A stretch of 64,000 nt of DNA, taken from contig BTUW01000014.1 of NCBI GenBank assembly GCA_045863055.1, positions 1-64,000 of the forward strand, in the 5' to 3' direction. Under the pieces are notes generated by a model. The model was given only the letters and a program-made list of their open reading frames with translations. It was not told where the DNA came from and searched no databases. The position numbers and the translations under genes are program-made. The DNA comes from UTCHB3 sp008363265 (lineage in GTDB: Bacteria; Bacteroidota; Ignavibacteria; Ignavibacteriales; Ignavibacteriaceae). Shown here in pieces: positions 51,850 through 60,942 of this stretch (its first letter is position 1; every line of letters starts with the position of its first letter).

Positions 51850-52214
51850 TTGTACTCCTCGTGGATGTAGTCTTCAGTGTCATACTCGGATGAAGCGAGC
51901 ACGAGCAGGATCGAATCATCGCTGAAGTTGTGCATTATGTGCCAGTCGTGCGGTTCGAGGATCAGGCATTTCGAGGGGGAGTCGAGCACGAAGTTCTGTT
52001 TGTGGGTGCCGTTGTTGTTGTAGACCTCGACACTTCCCTTGAGGCAGATTGTGGCCTGTACCGTCTTTTTGTGGCGGTGTTTCGCGCGGGGGAGGTTCTG
52101 TTTGTTATCATAGATGTAGTACACCCTTTTAATTTCGAAGGGGAGCACCTTTTCAATAACAGTAAGTGAGCCTCTGTCGTCGCTGTTGGTTTTCAGGTCG
52201 ATAAAATAAGCCAT
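51846..52214 (-). CDS. dTDP-4-keto-6-deoxyglucose 3,4-ketoisomerase (FdtA/QdtA-like)
   Basis: A 122-residue cupin enzyme that moves the keto group from C4 to C3 on dTDP-4-keto-6-deoxyglucose. RGSLTVIEKVLPFEIKRVYY, the histidines in RAKHRHKKTVQATICLKG and the LILEPHDWHIM strand are characteristic. Whether it makes the galacto (FdtA) or gluco (QdtA) product cannot be read by eye. It is coupled to the aminotransferase by a 4-base overlap and to the glycosyltransferase upstream by one base. Confidence 0.93.
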   Translation of the reverse strand: MAYFIDLKTNSDDRGSLTVIEKVLPFEIKRVYYIYDNKQNLPRAKHRHKKTVQATICLKGSVEVYNNNGTHKQNFVLDSPSKCLILEPHDWHIMHNFSDDSILLVLASSEYDTEDYIHEEYK

Positions 52215-53203
52215 TAATTCCTCAGAAAAGTATTCTCGTCAAAAACATTGTAAACCCCGGTCAGTTTACGGAAGATGTAAATTGCCGGAGTGACAACCCT
52301 GAACTTGTTTTCGCGGGTTCCGTTCGGATCAAATCCGGGGTACCGCGCGGCGATCTCTTTTTTTAGCTGATCAAGCCTCGCAATATACGGTTTATAGAAG
52401 ATATCCAAAACACTTTTGCCAAGAACGCGGCGGCCGAGCTCGATCTTCCCTCCCTTGAAGAAGCGAAGATAGTGATAATGATAGAATATCACATCGAACT
52501 GTTGCCCGGTCGTGAGCTCTTTCCCCGATATCCTCCCATTATTTTCAACAAAATCGTACTGCTGTACGTTCCACGCTGCGAGGCCCCCGCCGTGATGCTG
52601 CATAACGTGAACACCCTCGAATCTTTCGGTCCAGTCGTCGAGGTAGAGCTGATCGCCGAACTTGCCGTCCTCATAGCGGTCGTAGCACCATTCGAGGCAG
52701 CGGTCGCGCCACCACGTCAGGGCTTTTCTCCCGCGCTCATCGTTCCTGAACGTTACGAACTGCACGCAATATTTCCCGCTTTTCACCTCCTTGTTATACT
52801 GAGGGCTGTAGCGGTGCTCGGTCAGGAGGATCGAATTGTCGCCCATTTCCGTGAATATTGGCTCCGGCGAGGAATAAAAACAGATATCCGCGTCGATGTA
52901 TGTGCAGTGGTCGACCCCAAAGCGGTCGAGGATGTAAAGCACTGTGGATGAAGTTGACGTCCAGCAATATTCGGCTATCGACCGGGTTGGCTTCACTTCC
53001 AACAGCTGGGGGTCTTCGAACTCCTTCAGACTGATAACGGTGGTGTTCTTCAGGTTCATTTCGGTCAGTATCCTGTGCGACCTGTCGTCGAAAGCGAAGA
53101 TGAAAAGCCTGAAATCCGGGATGTGCTTCACCATCGAACCGTGAAGCGCGAGTCCGCGGGTAAGATAGTTGGAATCGAAAAGGGTGCAGAAATTATATGT
53201 CAT
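52214..53203 (-). CDS. Glycosyltransferase with DxD motif
   Basis: A 329-residue GT-A type glycosyltransferase with D104-A-D106 in CTYIDADICFYSSPEP and an acceptor-side region YLDDWTERFEGVHVMQHHGG. The N-terminus (FCTLFDSNYLTRGLALHGSM) resembles family 8-like retaining enzymes. Its donor could be the dTDP-3-amino sugar made by the following two genes. It is soluble and peripheral. It overlaps FkbM by 4 bases and FdtA by one. Confidence 0.85.
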   Translation of the reverse strand: MTYNFCTLFDSNYLTRGLALHGSMVKHIPDFRLFIFAFDDRSHRILTEMNLKNTTVISLKEFEDPQLLEVKPTRSIAEYCWTSTSSTVLYILDRFGVDHCTYIDADICFYSSPEPIFTEMGDNSILLTEHRYSPQYNKEVKSGKYCVQFVTFRNDERGRKALTWWRDRCLEWCYDRYEDGKFGDQLYLDDWTERFEGVHVMQHHGGGLAAWNVQQYDFVENNGRISGKELTTGQQFDVIFYHYHYLRFFKGGKIELGRRVLGKSVLDIFYKPYIARLDQLKKEIAARYPGFDPNGTRENKFRVVTPAIYIFRKLTGVYNVFDENTFLRN

Positions 53204-54153
53204 TGATTGAACAGTTTTGAAAATTTCTCTTTAACAGCGGGTAAAAACTTCAGCCGGAAAAGGCCGGATTTCAGTTTCCCCTCCGAATAGCGGATCATAT
53301 CCTCGAAAAGCGGCTCGGTGAACCTGACCCTGCCGTGGTGTGCTATCGTGAGCGAGTAGCCGTATTGCCCCTCGAGAACCGCGAATGCCCAGCCGAGCAG
53401 GTGGTCACGGAGCGACATTTCACCGCTGAAATCGTTGAAGTACTTCAGCTCCGCCCATCCGGGGGAAGCCTTGTGCGAATAGTAGATGAACTTTTTCAGT
53501 CTCGCCGAGAGGTGCAGCCCCTCGACATCCGACTCCCTGAGCCGCTGCGAACCCTTCACCGTCATCGCTCCGAGCCAGAAGGGGAGAGCGTCAAAATACT
53601 CAAAAACCTTGTAAAGCTTGTCCTCCCCTTTGTAGGAGTCGATGATCCCCGGCTCGAGCTCCACAACGAGTGCTTTCCTCTGAATTTCCTCCGGCAGTGA
53701 GCGGAAGATGCTGAGGTCGATCCCCTGGGTATCGGTCTTGAGCCAGTCTATCTTGTCGATCTTAAGGTCGGCGAGCACTTTCGGCAGCGTGGTATTTTTG
53801 ACGGTTACCATTTTCTCCGTCTGAAACTTTGAGGCGAAGGCCCATTCCTCGAGTGCCTTGCTGTCGGGCTCCAGGGTGCTCGAACAGTAGGGAGAAGCGG
53901 TCAGGTAGAAATCCGTCTGTTCCCCTTCTTTCGCTGAGACGAGCGAATTGTAGATAAAAAGTTTTTTGAACCCTTTCGACTCATCTGAGATGTAGCCGAA
54001 CTCACGGTCGTCGGCATCGAAAGCGAGGCATACTGCATGTTTTGCGAAGGTTTTCCACTCGCGGTGTATGCTCCCCGAGGCACCGATATCAACGAGTACG
54101 GGTGGTTCCTGCTTCAGAGCCGGCAGTTCGAAAATTTTATCTATCAGGTTCAT
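53200..54153 (-). CDS. FkbM family methyltransferase
   Basis: A SAM-dependent O-methyltransferase of 317 residues. VLVDIGASGSIHREWKTFAK is the SAM-binding motif and IDWLKTDTQGIDLSIFRSLP is the FkbM hallmark. In polysaccharide clusters such enzymes methylate sugar hydroxyls. The C-terminal 110 residues (from YYSHKASPGWAELKYFND) exceed the minimal domain and are unassigned. It is coupled by 4-base overlaps to both neighbours in the operon. Confidence 0.9.
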   Translation of the reverse strand: MNLIDKIFELPALKQEPPVLVDIGASGSIHREWKTFAKHAVCLAFDADDREFGYISDESKGFKKLFIYNSLVSAKEGEQTDFYLTASPYCSSTLEPDSKALEEWAFASKFQTEKMVTVKNTTLPKVLADLKIDKIDWLKTDTQGIDLSIFRSLPEEIQRKALVVELEPGIIDSYKGEDKLYKVFEYFDALPFWLGAMTVKGSQRLRESDVEGLHLSARLKKFIYYSHKASPGWAELKYFNDFSGEMSLRDHLLGWAFAVLEGQYGYSLTIAHHGRVRFTEPLFEDMIRYSEGKLKSGLFRLKFLPAVKEKFSKLFNQ

Positions 54154-54824
54154 GCTGTTTTTCTCAGTAAGAATACGGGTAAAAGGCAGAAGAGGTTCGG
54201 GAACATCCCCGTCAGGGTGTCTTTCAGGCTCCCGCCGGGCCAGACGGTTGAGAATTTCTCGATCTCGAGTCCGCCTGTGTGATCCACAAGTTCCTTAAAG
54301 TCAGCGATCGAGAGCTGGTGGATGTGGCCGGTTGAGTACCATGAATAGCCGAAGAGGACCGGTTTGGGCATTCTCCCTTTCATCATGAGGTCGATCCGGT
54401 TTTTGTAAAATCCGAAGTTAGGGAAAGAGATCACCTGTTTTTTTGAGATACGTTTCATCTCTTTCAGGAGGACCTCGGGGTACATCACCATTTGGATGGT
54501 AACGTTGCAGACGGCATAGTCGAACTCCTCATCCGCGAAGGGGAGGGGTTCATCGATCCTGCCGAGTCTGGCATCAATTCCCTTCTTTTTCGATATCTCA
54601 ACGCCTGATTCCGAAATTTCGATGCCAACGGCGCGCCCGCACTTCCCCTTTTGCATCAGGAGGTGCAGCAGTGAGCCGTTTCCGCAACCGAGGTCGATCA
54701 CCGAAGCGTCCCCCCCGATGAAGCTCTCGATAACCGCGTACTCTTTCCTCTCTTCGGATTCAACTCCGGAGTAGTCGTAGCTGCGGTTGTCGTTGTGATC
54801 TGGGCTGTTAATATCTTTTGGCAT
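54150..54824 (-). CDS. MetW-like SAM methyltransferase
   Basis: A 224-residue class I methyltransferase. VIDLGCGNGSLLHLLMQKGK is the SAM loop, and FPNFGFYKNRIDLMMKGRMP with YSWYSTGHIHQLSIADF is the MetW signature. MetW normally pairs with MetX in methionine synthesis, but no metX is here. It is the first gene of a six-gene sugar operon, so it may have been recruited for glycan modification. The upstream 90 bases contain TTAAATTTAG on the minus strand, a possible promoter element. Confidence 0.85.
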   Translation of the reverse strand: MPKDINSPDHNDNRSYDYSGVESEERKEYAVIESFIGGDASVIDLGCGNGSLLHLLMQKGKCGRAVGIEISESGVEISKKKGIDARLGRIDEPLPFADEEFDYAVCNVTIQMVMYPEVLLKEMKRISKKQVISFPNFGFYKNRIDLMMKGRMPKPVLFGYSWYSTGHIHQLSIADFKELVDHTGGLEIEKFSTVWPGGSLKDTLTGMFPNLFCLLPVFLLRKTA

Positions 54825-54915
54825 CAGGGAAATAATTTATTTAAAACACTAAATTTAAGAATATCGGAGGAGATACCGTGGAGCCCGGGCCCTCCCCCCT
54901 CCGTAAACTTGAAAT

Positions 54916-55650
54916 TTACATCTTTTTATGGAGCTGAACCGGCACCGCGCGTCTTGAGCGGAGCTTCAGGTTCAGCATTTCAACGAAGATCGAGAAAGCC
55001 ATCGAGAAATAGATGTACCCTTTCGGGATGTGATAGTCGAACCCGTCGGCGATCAGAGTGAAACCGATCATCAGAAGGAACGAAAGTGCCAGCATCTTTA
55101 CTGTGGGATGCTTGTCGACGAATTTACTTACCGGCCCCGCGAAGATAAGCATGAAGATCACCGATATTATGACGGCCGTGATCATTATCTCTATCTGAGA
55201 GACGATACCCACGGCGGTGATGATCGAGTCGAGCGAGAAGACGATATCGAGGATCAGTATCTGCACTATGGTTGCGGCGAATGAGCGGGCGGCCACACTT
55301 CCGGCTGAGTGCTCTTCACCCTCAAGTTTGTCGTGGATCTCGAACGTGCTCTTACCGAGGAGGAAGAGCCCCCCAATGATCAGGATCAGGTCGCGTCCGC
55401 TGATCTCGTTCGACATCACTGTGAAGAGGGGAGTGGTGAGTTTCATTATCCAGGTGATCGAGAGGAGAAGCAAAAGCCTTGTGACCATCGCGAGTATAAG
55501 CCCCATGTTGCGGGCCTTCGCCTGCTGTTCCGCCGGGAGTTTCCCCGCGAGGATCGAAATGAAGATTATATTGTCGATGCCGAGCACCACTTCGAGTGCC
55601 ACAAGGGTCGCGAGCGCGACGAGCGCTTCAGGATTCAGTAGCCATTCCAA
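54916..55650 (-). CDS. TerC family integral membrane protein
   Basis: A 244-residue protein with seven membrane helices. EVVLGIDNIIFISILAGKLP and LDIVFSLDSIITAVGIV are the paired TerC motifs with the conserved aspartates in the membrane. Family members take part in metal ion (manganese) export or metalation of exported proteins; the old tellurite name is historical. The start is a TTG with GGAAGG upstream, as no in-frame ATG is near. It is a single gene, divergent from the CotH gene. Confidence 0.9.
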   Translation of the reverse strand: MEWLLNPEALVALATLVALEVVLGIDNIIFISILAGKLPAEQQAKARNMGLILAMVTRLLLLLSITWIMKLTTPLFTVMSNEISGRDLILIIGGLFLLGKSTFEIHDKLEGEEHSAGSVAARSFAATIVQILILDIVFSLDSIITAVGIVSQIEIMITAVIISVIFMLIFAGPVSKFVDKHPTVKMLALSFLLMIGFTLIADGFDYHIPKGYIYFSMAFSIFVEMLNLKLRSRRAVPVQLHKKM

Positions 55651-55798
55651 ATGATATTTCCTTCCGGTTGGTTAATTTTTTGAAATTTCCAGCGCGAAAA
55701 ATATGAAAATTGGGTGAATGGGGGAAATAGTTGCCCACACGGGATGTGATGATTATTAATTAGGTTTACAGGAAAATAATTTAAATTTACCGAAGAAA

Positions 55799-58138
55799 AT
55801 GAAGAACCTTATACCTTTTTTAATTCTTATAAGCCTGACACTCCGCGCGCAGAGTGACGACAGCTGGAAGGTGTTTGACGACACCCAGGTGGGCCGCGTG
55901 GATATCACAATTGACACAGCGTATCTTTCCTGGATATTTGCTCACCCGACAAGTGACAGTGAGTTTGTTGCCACCATGCGGTTCAGGAACCGGTGGTTCG
56001 ATGAAACGGTCGATTCGGTCGGATTCAGACTGAGGGGGAACACCTCCCGGCAGGCACAGAAAAAGTCGTTCAAAGTCGCGATAAACAGCTTTTTCAGCGG
56101 GCGTCAGTTCCACGGAGTTGAAAAACTTAACCTTAACGGCGAGCATAACGATCCTTCTATCGTCCGCAGCAAGATTTCATTCGATCTTTTCGGGAAGGCG
56201 GGCCTGATCGCTTCCCGTGCGTGCCACACTGAAGTTTACATTAACGGCAGGTACTACGGCCTTTACATTAATGTGGAGCATATCGATGAGGAATTCCTGA
56301 AGAAACGTTACGCTGACGACTCAGGCAACCTCTGGAAGTGCCTCTGGCCTGCAGATCTGAAGTACCTCGGCGAGAACCCGCAGGCATATATTACGCTCGG
56401 TGGCGGGCGGCCAGCCTATGAACTCTCGACCAATGAGGCGGGGATGGACTTCTCGAAGCTCATCCGGCTTACAAGGTTATTGCGGAACACTCCCGCGACG
56501 GCACTTCCCGATTCTCTTGAAACAACCCTCGATGTAACGAGCGCGATGAAATATTTCGCGATGAACATCCTCACCGGGCAGTGGGACGACTACTGGTCGA
56601 ACATGAACAACTACTACCTATACCACGAACCCGCGGAAGAAGTGATTCATGTGATCCCGTATGATTACGACAACACTTTCGGGATCGACTGGTTCAACAC
56701 CGACTGGATGACGGTTGACCCATACAATTTTCCGAGAATAACCGCGGGTGAACGGCCGCTCGCGGAAAAACTTCTGCAGGTGCCGCAATTCAGAAACCTT
56801 TACACCAGGATGCTCCGCTTTTACCGTGACCGGGTTTTCGCGCTGCAGCTTCAAACCGCCCGGCTCGATAACCTCCGCGACATGATCACGCCTTTCGCGA
56901 TTCCCGATACCTTCAGAACAAAGGACTACGGCTTCACTTTTAACCATTTTCTTAATTCCTACTCAACTTCCTTCAATTACCTTCATGTGAAAAAGGGGTT
57001 GAAGCAGTATATCTTTGGCCGGGCCAACTCACTCGCGGCACAACTGAGCGATCTTTCGGCTCCTCCGATGGTTTACAATTATGAAGTGTCGCCCGCTAAC
57101 CCCGCCCCGGCTGACAGTGTGGAAGTGCGGGTCTCTGCTTTTTCAGCCGCGGGGTTAAGGAGCGTTACGGCGGTTCTCACCAACACCGTCACTGGTGATT
57201 CGGTAACGCGGCTGATGGTCTGGTCGCCCGTACCGGGTACGCAACTCCTCGAAGAGAACGATCTTTTTACGGCCAAATTTCCGCCACTCGGCCCAAACGC
57301 GAGATACCGGATCACTTTCCGGTTAATTGACAGCGCGAATACCTCAGCGGTATACCCCCGCTCGAAAAAGATCGAGATCAAAACCCCGGGTGAATTCGCT
57401 ACGGGAGTTAAGATCAACGAGTTCCTCGCCGATAACACCGCTTTCCCCGACACCACAGGGGACTTCGATGACTACCTTGAACTTTACAATTCTTCCAACG
57501 AGCCGGTAACCCTCACTGGGATGTACCTGACCGACAACAGAACCGCGCTCACAAAATGGCGGTTCGAGCAACCCGGACTTGTGATCCAACCGAACGCTTT
57601 TCTGGTTGTCTGGTGCGACGAAGACCTTACCGATCCCGGGATACACACCAACTTCAAGCTGAGCAAATCGGGTGAAGAGATATTCCTTACCGCTCCTGAC
57701 GGGGTTACAGTGCTCGATTCGATCATTTTCGGTCCGCAGACCACAAATGTATCGTTCGGCAGGCTTCCCGATGGCGGCACCGAGTGGTTCCCCGTGCCCC
57801 CTACCCCCGGTTACACGAATGTTCCTGTCTCTGTTGAGGATGAAACCCTCCCTGCGGGCTACAGCCTCGGCAGGAACTATCCGAACCCCTTCTCCGCAGG
57901 CTCACCCTCAGGCAGCAGCACCACTTCAATGGATTACACTGTGAAAGAGGGAGGTGAGCTCTCGCTGAAGGTTTACAATTCGCTCGGTGAAGAAGTGGCG
58001 GTGGTTGCCGAAGGTTTCGTCCAGCCCGGGCGGTATACGGCGGTTTTTGAATCCGGGGATCTCCCATCCGGGGTTTACTTCCTTCGCATGGCGATAAACG
58101 GATACTCACAAACGATTAAAATGACATTATTGAGGTGA
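55799..58138 (+). CDS. CotH-type kinase with lamin-tail and T9SS sorting domains
   Basis: A 779-residue secreted protein. After the signal peptide (LIPFLILISLTLRAQ) comes a CotH kinase-like domain (about 35-400; LNLNGEHNDPSIVRSKIS, NVEHIDEEFLKKRY, VIPYDYDNTFGIDW with the metal-binding aspartates). A beta-rich region (420-530), a lamin-tail domain (about 540-680; INEFLADNTAFPD, DYLELYNSSNEPV) and a type A sorting domain (GRNYPNPFSAG to KMTLLR) follow. CotH proteins phosphorylate spore-coat proteins in Bacillus; the target here is unknown and presumably at the cell surface. The caspase gene follows after one base. Confidence 0.92.
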   Translation: MKNLIPFLILISLTLRAQSDDSWKVFDDTQVGRVDITIDTAYLSWIFAHPTSDSEFVATMRFRNRWFDETVDSVGFRLRGNTSRQAQKKSFKVAINSFFSGRQFHGVEKLNLNGEHNDPSIVRSKISFDLFGKAGLIASRACHTEVYINGRYYGLYINVEHIDEEFLKKRYADDSGNLWKCLWPADLKYLGENPQAYITLGGGRPAYELSTNEAGMDFSKLIRLTRLLRNTPATALPDSLETTLDVTSAMKYFAMNILTGQWDDYWSNMNNYYLYHEPAEEVIHVIPYDYDNTFGIDWFNTDWMTVDPYNFPRITAGERPLAEKLLQVPQFRNLYTRMLRFYRDRVFALQLQTARLDNLRDMITPFAIPDTFRTKDYGFTFNHFLNSYSTSFNYLHVKKGLKQYIFGRANSLAAQLSDLSAPPMVYNYEVSPANPAPADSVEVRVSAFSAAGLRSVTAVLTNTVTGDSVTRLMVWSPVPGTQLLEENDLFTAKFPPLGPNARYRITFRLIDSANTSAVYPRSKKIEIKTPGEFATGVKINEFLADNTAFPDTTGDFDDYLELYNSSNEPVTLTGMYLTDNRTALTKWRFEQPGLVIQPNAFLVVWCDEDLTDPGIHTNFKLSKSGEEIFLTAPDGVTVLDSIIFGPQTTNVSFGRLPDGGTEWFPVPPTPGYTNVPVSVEDETLPAGYSLGRNYPNPFSAGSPSGSSTTSMDYTVKEGGELSLKVYNSLGEEVAVVAEGFVQPGRYTAVFESGDLPSGVYFLRMAINGYSQTIKMTLLR

Positions 58139-58139
58139 T

Positions 58140-60482
58140 ATGAAGCTGTTTAACCGTTTTTTAATTGCACTGTGTCTCTCAACCACGCTTCTGGCTCAGG
58201 CCCCTGAGCTGAAGGTTGAGCTGAAAAACACCTCCCAGGTATATTCAGTGGCGGTTTCACCCGACGGGAAGTGGATGGCAACCGGGACGATCGGCAAGCT
58301 TTTCCTCTGGGACCTGGAAGCGGGCAAAATGGTGCAGTGTGTAAAAGGGATGGTTTATCCCGTCTTCACCGTGGCGTTCACCACCGATTCCAAATCGATC
58401 CTCCTCGGGCTTGGGAACAACAATATCGAGCTGTGGGATATGGAATCGATGACCAGGACCACCACTTTCTTCGGCCATTCCACTATGGTCAAGGATATGA
58501 AGGTATCCCCGAACGGAAAATATTTCGCCTCGCTCGACCACAAGAACAAGGTGATCCTGTGGGATATTGCGAAGGGAAAAGCACTGAGGGAGTATGAAAT
58601 TCAGACCACCATCGTGCACACCGTTGATTTCTCCCCTTCAGGCAAGGAACTGGTGGTCGGTAAAATGGAAGGCAGCATCCTTCTGATCGATCTCGCGTCG
58701 GGAAAGACCGTTAAAGAGATCAACAACAAACCATTCAACAGCGACGACTTCGTGCCGGGTATGAGCCCTGACAGCGTGGCGATGCTCGCGGTCCGCGACT
58801 ATTCGATGGGGAACCTCGTGATACCTGAAACGCAGAAGATAATTGAGTATCACGGCAACATGATTACTTACTGGGACATGCAGTCGGGCGCGATGACAAA
58901 CTTCATGAAGCTGAACATGTCGCCTGCGCGCGGGGCAGCAACCCCCGACGGCAAGCGCGCGGTGATCCGCTCCGGGAAGAATTTCCGTCTGCTCGACCTT
59001 GAGAAATGGGCGATACTTGATACCAACGATCTTACCCCGGCTGATTTCAGTCCTGTTGCATGCGACCCCGCGGGCAAATACTTCGTTACGGGCGAGGTTG
59101 ACGGCAGTGTCCGCTTCATCGAGGCAGCCACAGGGAACAGGGCGATGTCCCTCTACGCGTTCGACACCACTGACTGGGCGGTTGTAACCCCTGAAGGGTA
59201 TTTCGATGCATCGCTCGGTGCCATGGGCCTCCTCTATTACGTCGATGGTCTCGATATCATCCCCCTCGAAGCATATTTCGAGAGGGCATATTCGCCGTCG
59301 CTTTACCGTTCAGTGGTTGAGGGGAAGAAGGTCGGCACCACTTCACCCGGAGGGGATGATACATTCAGGAACGCGATGCTTCCGCCCTCCGTGGGGATAT
59401 ACTCAGCGAATGAGTCGGAGATCGTCAAAGAGCTTGAGGAAACCCTCTCCATGACTGTCACCGACGAGGGGGGCGGGATCGATGAGATCCGGCTCTACCA
59501 GAACGGCAAGCTGATCGATGTTAAATATTACAAGGAGGGCAAACCGAAGGCCGGCAACAAGATCAACCTTAACTTTACGGCACAACTGGTTTCGGGCAAC
59601 AACATTTTCAGGGCAACCGCCTTCAGCAAGGGGAGACTTGAAGGGAAATCGAAACCCGTTGTTATAAAGTACAACGCCCCAAAACCTGCCTCCACCCTCT
59701 ATGTTCTGGCCACGGGGGTCGACAAGTACGAGAACAGCAAATACGACCTCAACTTCGCGAAGGCGGACGCTCAGGCCATCACCACCGCGCTGACCGGTAC
59801 GGGCGATGCCATCTTCAAGGAAGTAAAGGTGAAGCTCCTTTTCGACATGGAGGCCACCATCGCGAACGTGAGAAAAGCATTTGAAGAGATCGCTGCCGCG
59901 GCAAAACCGGAAGACACCTTCCTCTTTTATTTCTCCGGCCACGGTGCCTCCGATGAGGATGCCGACGGCAACATGACCGACTTTTTCTTCATACTTCACG
60001 AAGTGCAGCAGATCTACGGCAACCCCTCTGCCCGCGACCCCTATGCTCTTTCCGGAAAGGAACTGAAAGAGTGGTCGCTCAAGATCAAGGCGCAGAAACA
60101 GCTCATTCTGATCGATGCCTGCCAGTCGGGTCAGGCTCTCGAGAACTTTGCGATGCGCGGCCCGCAGACCGAAAAAGCCATCATCGACCTCTCAAAAAGC
60201 CGTGGACTCTACATTATGGCCGCCTCTGAAGCTGATCAGACCGCAAAGGAGCTCAGCGACCTGGGGCACGGTGTGTTCACATGGTCGATAATCGAGGGCC
60301 TGAAATGTAACGCCGACTTCTTCGAGAAAGACGGCATCATAAATGTGAAAGAGCTTAACCTCTATGTGAATAAAAAAGTGAAGGAAACCGCCCAAAAGTA
60401 TAACCTCTCACCTCAACGTCCCGTGAGCTGGGAATATATGAACGATTTCCCTGTGAAAGTTTGCGGGGAGTTGAAGAAATAA
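58140..60482 (+). CDS. Exported WD40-repeat caspase-like protease
   Basis: A 780-residue protein with a signal peptide (LIALCLSTTLLAQ), WD40 repeats (about 35-370; VAVSPDGKWMATGTIGKLFLWD, DMKVSPNGKYFASLDHKNKV), a linking beta region (about 400-510) and a C-terminal caspase (C14) domain (about 515-765). The dyad H601 (FYFSGHGASDEDADG) and C661 (LILIDACQSG) is intact, with the calcium-type acidic loop after the histidine. Bacterial orthocaspases are usually cytoplasmic; this one should act outside the cytoplasm. It lacks a sorting domain. It is coupled to the CotH kinase gene (one-base gap), so the two may share a surface process. Confidence 0.92.
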   Translation: MKLFNRFLIALCLSTTLLAQAPELKVELKNTSQVYSVAVSPDGKWMATGTIGKLFLWDLEAGKMVQCVKGMVYPVFTVAFTTDSKSILLGLGNNNIELWDMESMTRTTTFFGHSTMVKDMKVSPNGKYFASLDHKNKVILWDIAKGKALREYEIQTTIVHTVDFSPSGKELVVGKMEGSILLIDLASGKTVKEINNKPFNSDDFVPGMSPDSVAMLAVRDYSMGNLVIPETQKIIEYHGNMITYWDMQSGAMTNFMKLNMSPARGAATPDGKRAVIRSGKNFRLLDLEKWAILDTNDLTPADFSPVACDPAGKYFVTGEVDGSVRFIEAATGNRAMSLYAFDTTDWAVVTPEGYFDASLGAMGLLYYVDGLDIIPLEAYFERAYSPSLYRSVVEGKKVGTTSPGGDDTFRNAMLPPSVGIYSANESEIVKELEETLSMTVTDEGGGIDEIRLYQNGKLIDVKYYKEGKPKAGNKINLNFTAQLVSGNNIFRATAFSKGRLEGKSKPVVIKYNAPKPASTLYVLATGVDKYENSKYDLNFAKADAQAITTALTGTGDAIFKEVKVKLLFDMEATIANVRKAFEEIAAAAKPEDTFLFYFSGHGASDEDADGNMTDFFFILHEVQQIYGNPSARDPYALSGKELKEWSLKIKAQKQLILIDACQSGQALENFAMRGPQTEKAIIDLSKSRGLYIMAASEADQTAKELSDLGHGVFTWSIIEGLKCNADFFEKDGIINVKELNLYVNKKVKETAQKYNLSPQRPVSWEYMNDFPVKVCGELKK

Positions 60483-60483
60483 T

Positions 60484-60514
60484 TTTGTCAGACGGCGGCA
60501 ATTCGTTATTTTTG
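60484..60514 (+). promoter_or_regulatory. Bacteroidota-type promoter of the 54-residue protein
   Basis: TTTG (60484-60487), 19 bases, TATTTTTG (60507-60514) fits the TTTG / TAnnTTTG consensus with ideal spacing. It is placed 28 bases before the start codon, with TGGAGAAG between. Confidence 0.65.
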
Positions 60515-60541
60515 TAGTCTTGATAATTGGAGAAGTAAAAA

Positions 60542-60706
60542 ATGGCTAAAACACAGACCTTCGGCGACAAGGCTAAAGGAAAGAAAAAAGATCCGTACAC
60601 CTCGGTTAAGGTTGTCAAGTCGGTGAAAACTGACAAGGGCTCGTTCAAGTTCAACGAAAAATTCGTTAAACTCGACGACATGGCCAAAGTTACGGATATA
60701 AAATAA
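60542..60706 (+). CDS. Small basic protein of 54 residues
   Basis: The frame reads MAKTQTFGDKAKGKKKDPYT to DMAKVTDIK and ends with TAA at 60704-60706. It is lysine-rich (about one residue in four) and has one predicted beta-hairpin (SVKVVKSVKTDKGSFKFNEKF). It has a near-perfect promoter, a strong SD (GGAGAAG, 7 bases away) and its own terminator, so it is very likely expressed on its own and at a high level. The composition suggests an RNA- or ribosome-associated protein; the beta part faintly recalls the small DUF4295 family. Function unassigned. Confidence 0.82.
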   Translation: MAKTQTFGDKAKGKKKDPYTSVKVVKSVKTDKGSFKFNEKFVKLDDMAKVTDIK

Positions 60707-60712
60707 GTTTTG

Positions 60713-60745
60713 AAAAGCGTCTCTCCCCCTGAGACGCTTTTTTTT
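60713..60745 (+). terminator. Rho-independent terminator of the 54-residue protein gene
   Basis: AAAAGCGTCTC / GAGACGCTTTT is a perfect 11-base stem with a 7-base loop that runs into eight T residues. Confidence 0.93.
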
Positions 60746-60942
60746 GATCCTCCCTTTTTATTATATAAATTCTTTTCATAAATTGCACACCTGTAAATGA
60801 TCGTTTAACCATCATTCAACATGAGCGTTCATCATCATCATATGCCGCTCGTCACACGGAAGTGAAATGCCCGGAACTTGTTCACCCGCCGTAAGTAGAA
60901 TCACTAAACGATTTCAAATTTAATCAACCGGAGACACAAACA

